From assembly GCA_021155145.1 (NCBI GenBank), contig JAJNPX010000307.1, positions 1 through 6,859 on the forward strand: 6,859 nt of DNA, in the 5' to 3' direction. Source of the DNA: Acidisarcina sp. Its GTDB lineage: Bacteria; Acidobacteriota; Blastocatellia; Pyrinomonadales; Pyrinomonadaceae. The notes under the pieces are model-generated. The model saw only the letters and a program-made list of their open reading frames with translations, was not told the DNA's origin and made no database searches. How positions within the stretch are numbered: the first letter of the stretch is position 1; each line of letters begins with the position of its first letter. The translations under genes and the position numbers were made by a program. This document shows positions 1 through 5,013 of this stretch, one piece after another.

Positions 1-102
1 TTCACGCCAGTCCAGGGTAATGGACAGTATCTCCTAAGCGCGACGTCGACCGGCGTGTCAGGTTTTTCGATAACCTGCGAAAACGAAAAAAGCGGCAAAT
101 GA
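1..102 (+). CDS. Possible 3' end of a convergent gene, unidentified
   Basis: Reading from base 1, this plus-strand frame has no stop until TGA at 100-102, giving 33 residues that run off the left edge. The residues (ending GFSITCENEKSGK) are not recognisable as a family, though the Thr/Ser/Gly-rich stretch resembles the end of a secreted or beta-rich domain. In its favour, the frame ends inside the terminator hairpin at 89-112, as expected for a gene converging on the minus-strand operon. Against it, 33 codons is short enough to be open by chance, and a minus-strand frame across the same bases is also open. Treat it as a weak candidate that the neighbouring sequence would settle. Confidence 0.25.
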   Translation, partial: FTPVQGNGQYLLSATSTGVSGFSITCENEKSGK

Positions 103-112
103 CTGCCGCTTT
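81..112 (-). terminator. Rho-independent terminator of the minus-strand operon
   Basis: Bases 89-97 (AAAGCGGCA) pair perfectly with 104-112 (TGCCGCTTT) around a six-base loop at 98-103. Read on the minus strand, the 9-bp stem is followed by a T-rich tract (TTTTTTCGTTT, 91-81, starting within the stem's 3' arm), as in an intrinsic terminator. On the plus strand the stem is followed by CCTCAAAA, so termination there would be weak. It lies about 90 bases beyond the stop of the DUF465 gene and is the obvious end of the whole transcription unit. Confidence 0.85.
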
Positions 113-200
113 CCTCAAAAATCTTGTTTCACCGTCGGCCATTTCCGCGGCCAAAATTTCGTAATATCCGGTAGTTACCCCCCGTCTTACGAGCGCTCGG
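113..200. other. Untranslated 3' region between DUF465 gene and terminator
   Basis: No supported gene lies here. The region holds a small GGCC..GGCC inverted repeat (about 138-153) and a perfect ten-base palindrome, CGAGCGCTCG, at 190-199 just beyond the DUF465 stop codon. Neither is followed by a T-run, so the hairpin at 89-112 is the better terminator. They may be secondary structure in the 3' UTR or chance. Confidence 0.4.
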
Positions 201-431
201 TTAGTGGGAAATCTCGTAGTTGTGCATCATTTCGTAGATAGCGTCTTTAACCATCAACTTCTTTTTCTTTAAGGTTGATTCTTCGATCTGTTCGTCTTCG
301 TTTGGATAGGTCAGATGGGCGAGTTCGTTGAGTCGTGCTTCGAAAGATTGATGTTGGTGAACCAGATCGCGAAAGGTTGGGTTGCTCTTGATCAGTTCGT
401 CTCTCACAACATCAGGAGTTGAAAGGTCCAT
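201..431 (-). CDS. DUF465 (YdcH/SlyX-like) small coiled-coil protein
   Basis: The 76-residue product matches the DUF465 pattern: an N-terminal helix with PTFRDLVHQHQSFEARL (residues about 18-34), then a Lys-rich LKKKKLMVKDAIYEMM segment (about 54-69) that is the hallmark of the family. It is all helical and soluble with no signal peptide. The molecular function of DUF465 proteins is unknown. The ATG at 431 is preceded by GAGG at 12 nt and an in-frame TGA a few codons upstream, so no longer start is possible. It is the last gene before the terminator, 71 nt after rimI. That gap is long enough for its own promoter, but I see no convincing one. Family call is strong; role unknown. Confidence 0.85.
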   Translation of the reverse strand: MDLSTPDVVRDELIKSNPTFRDLVHQHQSFEARLNELAHLTYPNEDEQIEESTLKKKKLMVKDAIYEMMHNYEISH

Positions 432-502
432 AGCGATTCATTTCCTCACTTTTCAAAAGGTCTCACCCGCGATTGCGGACAATTGCAGGCTTAATCTTCA
501 CT

Positions 503-1030
503 CTACTCCTCTTCAATCCGAGAATCAAGCAAAGTTTCCGCTCCGGAAATGTCCCTTTGAGCGTTGATCGTCAATCGCATGATCACGGCGTTTTCCCTCG
601 GATTCGAATAAAAGTTCGTCCGGGTCGCTTCCGCAATAAACCCGTGCCGTTTGTAAAAGGAAATTGCCGCCGAGTTAGATTCTCGCACCTCGAGCCAGAT
701 GTCGCTTGCTCCTTTCTTCAATGCGGCGGCGACGACCCCGTCGAGAATCAGACTGCCCGTTCCCTTCCTTCGAAATTCATTTTCGACCGCAATGTTATAA
801 AGGTCCACTTCGAAACCGCCCGCCTGTCCGGGTACCGATCTCGACACAGCGAACCCGACTAGCCTATCTTCCGATAAGGCCTTTACTACGATCGAATCCG
901 GCCGCGATATCTCTTCCGCATAGTCACTTACCGACCACGCGTCTATCTTACATTTGACAGCCAAAGCGCGAAGGCGTTCCGCGTCTGAAGTAGTCGCTTC
1001 GCAGATCTCAATCTTGTCCGATTTGAACAT
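503..1030 (-). CDS. rimI: RimI-type GNAT N-acetyltransferase
   Basis: The 175-residue protein is a single GNAT acetyltransferase domain. The acetyl-CoA pyrophosphate loop is V82..RRKGTG at residues 87-92. It is followed by LEVRESNSAAISFYKRHGF (about 113-131) and NFYSNPRENAVIMRL (139-153), the RimI signature in which the usual YY becomes FY. RimI acetylates the N-terminal amine of ribosomal protein bS18 in E. coli, and homologues can act on other N-termini. About 22 residues beyond the domain form an acidic tail. The ATG overlaps the tsaB stop as TAATG with no strong Shine-Dalgarno, which suggests reinitiation by ribosomes finishing tsaB. The tsaB-rimI pairing is common in bacteria and supports the name; the substrate here is inferred. 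Confidence 0.88.
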   Translation of the reverse strand: MFKSDKIEICEATTSDAERLRALAVKCKIDAWSVSDYAEEISRPDSIVVKALSEDRLVGFAVSRSVPGQAGGFEVDLYNIAVENEFRRKGTGSLILDGVVAAALKKGASDIWLEVRESNSAAISFYKRHGFIAEATRTNFYSNPRENAVIMRLTINAQRDISGAETLLDSRIEEE

Positions 1031-1683
1031 TAACTTGCGAAACGGGGATTAGGAACGTAGATGGGCCGGACGTCCTCGCCCATACCTCCGATCGTGACGG
1101 CTTTGGCGATGTGCCGGGCAAGGCATTCTCCGGCATCCACGATCCCTGACGATAGCCGAAGAAAGGCTGCGAACTGATCCTGGATCAGAAATGTTGGGGC
1201 TACAATTGTAGGAATCGCTTCCTTTTCCAGCAGATCGATTAACATAGGAACCGTATAAGTCTGCGGCGAAGCCTCGACCGATCCTTCGTGGAAGATCTGA
1301 AAGCATATATCGCTCTTTCCCATTGGGATCATTACACCAGATGTCCCCTTAACGCCGGCGGAGACTACCATTGATCTCAGTAGATCGGCACCCGAAAGTC
1401 CAATTCCACGGGCCTGAGAGAGGCCGATCGAGGTCGCGATGCCGATCCGAATTCCCGTGTAACTGCCCGGGCCGTTAGAAGCCACAATATGATCGATCGC
1501 TCTAAGTGACCCAACTGTCTTGTTCAAGAATCGATCGATCTGATCCAATAGTAGTTCGGATCGTGTGGTTGGGCTCTCGCCGCAGAACTCACCGAGGACC
1601 TCGCCATCGCGCATGACCGCCAAACTGCCTCCATTGACTGCGGCCTCGATCGCCAGGATCGTTTGAGAATCGGGTGCTCTCAC
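1030..1683 (-). CDS. tsaB: TsaB, tRNA t6A biosynthesis protein (YeaZ)
   Basis: TsaB is the inactive ASKHA-fold partner of TsaD. It scaffolds the TsaBDE complex that transfers threonylcarbamoyl to A37 of ANN-decoding tRNAs in the cytoplasm. The N-terminus TILAIEAAVNGGSLAV (about 8-23) is the family's first strand, with Glu where Asp is usual. The hallmark SNGPGSYTGIRIGIA lies at about 69-83, and the C-terminus ends in the typical RPIYVPNP. I choose GTG at 1683 (217 residues) rather than an upstream alternative start at 1731: GGGAAG (1695-1690) sits 6 nt before it, the family's first strand begins a few residues later, and the upstream extension would overlap the nucleotidyltransferase by about 50 bases. 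The start overlaps the preceding stop as GTGA, implying translational coupling. Confidence 0.92.
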   Translation of the reverse strand: MRAPDSQTILAIEAAVNGGSLAVMRDGEVLGEFCGESPTTRSELLLDQIDRFLNKTVGSLRAIDHIVASNGPGSYTGIRIGIATSIGLSQARGIGLSGADLLRSMVVSAGVKGTSGVMIPMGKSDICFQIFHEGSVEASPQTYTVPMLIDLLEKEAIPTIVAPTFLIQDQFAAFLRLSSGIVDAGECLARHIAKAVTIGGMGEDVRPIYVPNPRFAS

Positions 1684-2555
1684 GTTTTGCTTCCCTTTTT
1701 CGCGAACATCTGTTTCACAAAAGCAACGCACTTCTTCTTGAGATTTTGGAACTGCGTCCCGAAGCGTGTTGAATCATCAATAGCTCGCTCAAGGTCGATC
1801 GTGGAGGCGATACGGTTCGGCGGGAAACGGCGGTAAAGATACTCGAAAAACATTCTCGGATCTTTTAACGCGAATTTGAACGGAACCCGCATATACAAAC
1901 CGCGATGCCACTCTTTCTCGATAGTTTGACGGTACCAGGAAGGAAGTTCAAATTTCTGAACATCTCTCGGCAGTTCGGAAACGTCGAGGGCTAAATAGTC
2001 CCTCGCAGTCGCAATTCCGGCCAGGACCCATGATCTCCGCACAGGGCCGTTGGCATTCAAACATGTATCCCAGTCGAATTTCTCAGTCCGATTGACGACC
2101 AAGTAATAGATATCCCAAAGTCGATCTTTGTTGATTCCCCCATCAATTAGCCAATGGGTTGTGGTGACAGAAAGATTGTCTTCGTCACTGAGAACCCTAA
2201 TGTCGACATTATTTAACGGGACGGTATAAGACCTCGAAAAAAGTGTGGACCATTTCCGAGTATCGAGGGTTCGCAGGCCCGAATGGAGATCCACAACGAC
2301 TTTGATATCTAGCGACATCAGAAGCTCACGGGCTTTCAGATAATTTTCCGGTTGAACCGCAATATCAATATCCGAATATGCCCGGGGTCGATGTGCTGGA
2401 TAGAAGCGGCCCAGGCTCCAACCTTTTATTGCGATCGCATCAATAGAATGTTCTTGAAACGACCTGAATAAGGAACACATTCGATGTTCCTTGGCCTTTG
2501 AGTCAATAATGGCCCATCGGTCCGAGGCCTCGAGTTCCGTGTTCTTATCGCTCAC
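1680..2555 (-). CDS. NTP_transf_5-type nucleotidyltransferase family protein
   Basis: The 291-residue protein has the family's N-terminal pattern W14..HRMCSLFRSFQ (24-34), then IKGWSLGRFYP (43-53) and RAYSDIDIAV (58-67). The KGW-S followed by D62-x-D64 fits the pol-beta-type nucleotidyltransferase signature (G-G/S, spacer, D-x-D), so the metal-binding pair is intact. The rest is helical and poorly conserved. Such proteins often sit beside HprK-related kinases and PqqD-like proteins in polysaccharide or peptide-modification loci; their substrate is unknown to me. The start is GTG at 2555, with no clear Shine-Dalgarno and a hairpin ending 10 nt upstream. An ATG at 2480 with AAGGA before it is an alternative, but it would remove the conserved N-terminal helix. 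The final codon overlaps tsaB. Confidence 0.8.
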   Translation of the reverse strand: MSDKNTELEASDRWAIIDSKAKEHRMCSLFRSFQEHSIDAIAIKGWSLGRFYPAHRPRAYSDIDIAVQPENYLKARELLMSLDIKVVVDLHSGLRTLDTRKWSTLFSRSYTVPLNNVDIRVLSDEDNLSVTTTHWLIDGGINKDRLWDIYYLVVNRTEKFDWDTCLNANGPVRRSWVLAGIATARDYLALDVSELPRDVQKFELPSWYRQTIEKEWHRGLYMRVPFKFALKDPRMFFEYLYRRFPPNRIASTIDLERAIDDSTRFGTQFQNLKKKCVAFVKQMFAKKGSKT

Positions 2556-2561
2556 ACATGC

Positions 2562-2594
2562 AAAAGGGTAGCGCCAGCAAAAGCTACGCTACCC
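2562..2594 (-). terminator. Terminator-like hairpin between PqqD-Tat gene and nucleotidyltransferase
   Basis: On the minus strand GGGTAGCG (2594-2587) pairs with CGCTACCC (2573-2566). Inside is a second AGC/GCT stem closing a TTTT loop (2585-2576), with a small T/GG internal loop. The structure is followed by TTTT (2565-2562). It is therefore shaped like an intrinsic terminator with a short U-tract. Because co-directional genes continue on both sides, it is more likely a partial terminator or an mRNA-stabilising 3' hairpin of the upstream gene than a full stop. It ends 10 nt before the GTG of the next gene and could also limit ribosome access there. Confidence 0.6.
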
Positions 2595-2613
2595 ATTTCA
2601 AATTTCACCGATC

Positions 2614-3123
2614 CTACGGACGCGGTGTTGTTCCGCAAACCGAGTTCGGCTGGCAGATCGGGGCTGCACAAACGGGTTGTCCCTGACACTGGAGGTCTCC
2701 GTTCACATTCGGGCCGAGCGGGCATAGGCACGATGTGCTGGCCAATACGCTCTTTGGCGCTGCCAAAGAGGCGATTATTGGTAAAGCGATCATCGACGCG
2801 AGACCGATCTTCTTCAGTACCTGACGGCGAGACTCTCCGGCAAAGTGTGATCGGACTTCCGTTTCCAGAAGGCGATGTTCACTTAGCTGGTCTATGGCAA
2901 GCCAAACGAGGTCGTCCGAAACGGCATTTCCCGTCTGAGAGCCAATGATTCCGGCGATCTCAGGAATCGACGTTTTACCGTCGCAAGCTTTCCAGACCAT
3001 CGCAGCGGTCTGGTTAAGACAGTGTGCCTTATCGCTCTCAAGGTCGTACACCAATACCTCTTCCGGGACCTCTTGTACAACAAGTCCATTCGTTCGAGCA
3101 GTTGGGAATTGCGAGTTCTTCAT
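2614..3123 (-). CDS. PqqD-domain protein with internal Tat signal and Cys-rich tail
   Basis: The 169-residue protein has three parts. Residues about 12-90 are a PqqD-like winged-helix domain (VLVYDLESDKAHCLNQTAAMVW at about 23-44, CDGK at 47-50), the fold used as the RiPP recognition element. Residues 98-104, SRRQVLK, match the twin-arginine motif and are followed by a hydrophobic stretch (106-122) and a VLA/S site near 128. The last 40 residues carry six cysteines (132, 134, 146, 152, 157, 163) with many Pro, Gly and Asn. The tail would be exported through Tat if the signal works. The ATG at 3123 is preceded by GGAGGAG (3133-3127), clearly better than an upstream in-frame TTG at 3159. The gene lies 32 nt after the kinase and 58 nt before the nucleotidyltransferase. 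Its function, including whether the tail is modified, is not known. Confidence 0.82.
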   Translation of the reverse strand: MKNSQFPTARTNGLVVQEVPEEVLVYDLESDKAHCLNQTAAMVWKACDGKTSIPEIAGIIGSQTGNAVSDDLVWLAIDQLSEHRLLETEVRSHFAGESRRQVLKKIGLASMIALPIIASLAAPKSVLASTSCLCPLGPNVNGDLQCQGQPVCAAPICQPNSVCGTTPRP

Positions 3124-3126
3124 TTT

Positions 3127-3133
3127 CTCCTCC
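3127..3133 (-). promoter_or_regulatory. Strong Shine-Dalgarno deciding the PqqD-Tat start
   Basis: GGAGGAG on the minus strand lies immediately upstream of ATG 3123, with five bases between GGAGG and the start. It is the best ribosome binding site in the window and rules in ATG over the in-frame TTG at 3159. It suggests that this small protein is made in larger amounts than its neighbours. Confidence 0.8.
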
Positions 3134-3155
3134 AAAAGATCATAGCAAGTAGAAA

Positions 3156-4007
3156 TCAATCTTTACTGGCCAAATCCATACAATTGTCAAAATAAGACAA
3201 GATCTTGCGGGCAGACTTCGCAGCCTCGCCCCTAGACGATCTTACGATTATGGCACGTCTAAACGCTGTATTCAAGACCTTTAGTGCAAACTCCGTATTA
3301 AATCGTAAAGATAACACCATAGGGAGCGTTTCCAAGATCCCCTCGCCCAGCGAAATTCTCTCCGGTTGCCAGTCGGATCCAGCCTCAAACCTTGTCAAAA
3401 CCACCATTCCGGCAGGTAATGGCTCCGTCCCCGCTTTGCCGCCGATAGTCGACACCGGGACCTCCACAACGTTGGAAATACTTCCCTGTCGAACAGAAAG
3501 GTCGCGTTCAAATGGGTGTACCGATCCGCTCGAATCGATGATAGCGTATTCGTCGGAATAGTACTCGGCCCCACACGACACTAGCTCCGAAACAAGCGTC
3601 GTCTTTCCCTGGTGGCTATCAGCCGGCACCAACAGCGCCTGCCCCTTCCACCCGACCACTCCGGCATGGACAAAGATCCATTCGCGCGAATTCATTCCGA
3701 CTCGGACCCGGATCATCGAGTTCAAGGACCGCGCAAAATCCTCTTCTACAAACGTAGGGCCACTCGGGCCCATACTGTCTTCAAAAACAAGTCCGCGGTT
3801 CGTTTCGTAGATCCGAAAGATGTGATCGGGGTCTTTTGTCGCGCCCTCATACCGAGACAATCGGCCTACGAGAGATTTGGCTGCGATCCGGTAAGCCAAT
3901 TCCGCAAGCCGTTCGGTCTCAGCCTCAAACTGAATTCTGACACCATATGCTTCAATAGAAAATACCAACGGCAATGTCACTTGAACTTGAGCGGAAGGGG
4001 TCGACAC
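3156..4007 (-). CDS. HprK-related serine kinase-like P-loop protein
   Basis: The protein resembles the C-terminal kinase domain of HPr kinase and the HprK-related proteins found in peptide-modification and exopolysaccharide loci. Numbering from the GTG start (283 residues): FVHAGVV at about 112-118 is the strand before the P-loop. The P-loop is ADSHQGKTT (129-137), where the first Walker A glycine is replaced by Ala. YYSDEYAIID (149-158) matches the acidic catalytic region. No N-terminal HprK domain and no membrane segment are seen. GTG at 4007 is chosen because GGAGAG (4022-4017) precedes it by 9 nt; a TTG at 4037 would add 10 residues but has no good ribosome site. Its substrate is unknown. 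The adjacent PqqD-Tat protein is the natural candidate by position, and the kinase in lasso-peptide paeninodin loci is a precedent for peptide phosphorylation. Confidence 0.78.
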   Translation of the reverse strand: MSTPSAQVQVTLPLVFSIEAYGVRIQFEAETERLAELAYRIAAKSLVGRLSRYEGATKDPDHIFRIYETNRGLVFEDSMGPSGPTFVEEDFARSLNSMIRVRVGMNSREWIFVHAGVVGWKGQALLVPADSHQGKTTLVSELVSCGAEYYSDEYAIIDSSGSVHPFERDLSVRQGSISNVVEVPVSTIGGKAGTEPLPAGMVVLTRFEAGSDWQPERISLGEGILETLPMVLSLRFNTEFALKVLNTAFRRAIIVRSSRGEAAKSARKILSYFDNCMDLASKD

Positions 4008-4016
4008 AAATCGAAT

Positions 4017-4022
4017 CTCTCC
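4017..4022 (-). promoter_or_regulatory. Shine-Dalgarno favouring GTG start of the HprK-like gene
   Basis: GGAGAG on the minus strand sits 9 nt before GTG 4007. The alternative TTG at 4037 has no comparable purine-rich site upstream. Confidence 0.55.
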
Positions 4023-4044
4023 ATTGCGGAACCTCAAAGTAGCT

Positions 4045-4071
4045 GTAACTCTAATATTATTAGACAGTTAC
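4045..4071. repeat. AT-rich imperfect inverted repeat at polysaccharide/kinase junction
   Basis: GTAACT (4045-4050) pairs with AGTTAC (4066-4071) and the inner CTAA (4051-4054) with TTAG (4060-4063), leaving a two-base bulge and a five-base loop: ten base pairs in all. The element overlaps the stop codon of the WecA-like gene and precedes the kinase gene. No T-run follows on either strand, so it is not a standard terminator. On the minus strand it also contains TAATAT, 17 bases after a TTCAGA; each matches a sigma-70 hexamer at only four of six positions. It could be an operator-like dyad, an mRNA hairpin or a weak internal promoter. Confidence 0.3.
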
Positions 4072-4994
4072 GAAGATCTGAATGTCGTGGAACACCATAC
4101 AAGCACGACCGCGATAACGAGTGAGATCGAACTGTAGACCAAAGCGACGTATCTCTGATCGAAACCAGAGTCTATCATAATTTGATAAATGTGTTTCCGA
4201 TTTGGCTCCCAGAAACGCCTCGTTGTGAATGCCAACCTCAGCCGCGTGGTCACGCCGTCGATTATAAACGGGCTGCTAAGCGCAAATGCAGCAAAAGCAA
4301 TAGTTAGATCGGGAAAATTTAGCGAGGCCTTTAATATTAATGGAAGGGTCGCCACGCTATACCCCACGAATGTGCTGCCGGCATCACCCATAAAAAGCCG
4401 AGCCGGGTGCCAGTTATGTACCAAGAATCCCAACCAAGCCCCGAATAGAACCCCAGGCACTATCGCGCCATCAGGTCCGTACATCAGACTCACCACAAAC
4501 CAAAATGAAAAGACCAAAACGGATTGGAGAGCCACCATGCCGTCGCTGCCGTCTAGAAAATTGTAAATGTTGATAAACAGAACTATCAATCCCGTCCAGA
4601 CGATCCAGGACAGATCTGTTCCAAATTGGCTTAAGGGGATATCTGAATAGAGGTAAGCCGTGATTGCCGCGGCCACGCAATGCAATATCAGCCTAAACAA
4701 AATACGGACGTGCCTAATGTCGTCCAAAAAGCCAATTATAGTTAGCACACCGCCGATAACCAGGAATGGGAGCAGATCTGTCGATGGTTCGAAAAGGGCA
4801 CGGTGAACGATAAGGGCAATCGCTGTAATGATATAGACGACGATCCCGCCTCCCGAAGGCGTCGGTACGACATGGCTACCACGATCGTTCGGTCTAACGG
4901 TCAAACGCCCACCATTCGACCGGCGGACGAACAATTCCACACCCACGAGCGATAGGACAAATGATGTAACGATTAAAATTGTGGTGGCGAACAT
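4068..4994 (-). CDS. WecA/WbpL-like polyprenyl-phosphate sugar-1-phosphate transferase
   Basis: This integral membrane enzyme of the MraY/WecA family would transfer a HexNAc-1-phosphate from a UDP-sugar to undecaprenyl phosphate, starting a lipid-linked glycan at the cytoplasmic face. From the ATG (308 residues): PNDRGSHVVPTPSGGG (about 35-50) is the family's first cytoplasmic motif. FLDD at 89-92 holds the metal-binding aspartates, NFLDGSDG at 145-152 is the nucleotide/metal motif, FMGDAGST at 201-208 is diagnostic, and PNRKHIYQ at 264-271 replaces the usual PHRxHxYQ. About ten hydrophobic helices are visible. ATG at 4994 is chosen; a TTG at 5012, one base after the previous stop, would add six residues, and neither start has a clear Shine-Dalgarno. 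Translation is probably coupled to the glycosyltransferase upstream. The sugar specificity (GlcNAc, FucNAc, QuiNAc) cannot be read from sequence. Confidence 0.88.
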   Translation of the reverse strand: MFATTILIVTSFVLSLVGVELFVRRSNGGRLTVRPNDRGSHVVPTPSGGGIVVYIITAIALIVHRALFEPSTDLLPFLVIGGVLTIIGFLDDIRHVRILFRLILHCVAAAITAYLYSDIPLSQFGTDLSWIVWTGLIVLFINIYNFLDGSDGMVALQSVLVFSFWFVVSLMYGPDGAIVPGVLFGAWLGFLVHNWHPARLFMGDAGSTFVGYSVATLPLILKASLNFPDLTIAFAAFALSSPFIIDGVTTRLRLAFTTRRFWEPNRKHIYQIMIDSGFDQRYVALVYSSISLVIAVVLVWCSTTFRSS

Positions 4995-5013
4995 CGGCTT
5001 TATCGCGCTCAAA

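Noticed and set aside
190..199. Perfect palindrome CGAGCGCTCG after the DUF465 stop
   Set aside because: It has no loop to form a hairpin and no T-run, and a ten-base palindrome can occur by chance. A better terminator lies further downstream.
467..478. Small CCGC-gatt-GCGG hairpin between rimI and the DUF465 gene
   Set aside because: A four-base stem without a T-tract on the transcribed strand is too weak to call a terminator or regulator.
473..862. Long plus-strand open frame opposite rimI
   Set aside because: It is antisense to a well-conserved GNAT gene, has no recognisable protein features and no ribosome site. It is a shadow frame.
1684..1731. N-terminal extension of TsaB starting upstream of GTG 1683
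   Set aside because: It would overlap the nucleotidyltransferase coding region, adds Cys/Arg-rich residues not seen in TsaB, and the GTG at 1683 has a good ribosome site and fits the family N-terminus.
2614..2730. Cys-rich tail as a complete lasso or radical-SAM RiPP precursor
   Set aside because: No cyclase, leader peptidase, radical SAM or exporter gene is visible in the window, so a named RiPP class cannot be supported; only the general hypothesis is kept.
3612..4124. Long plus-strand open frame (170 codons) opposite the HprK-like gene
   Set aside because: It lies antisense across the P-loop protein and the junction with the WecA-like gene. Its composition is Arg/His/Ser rich as shadow frames are, and no family pattern is seen.
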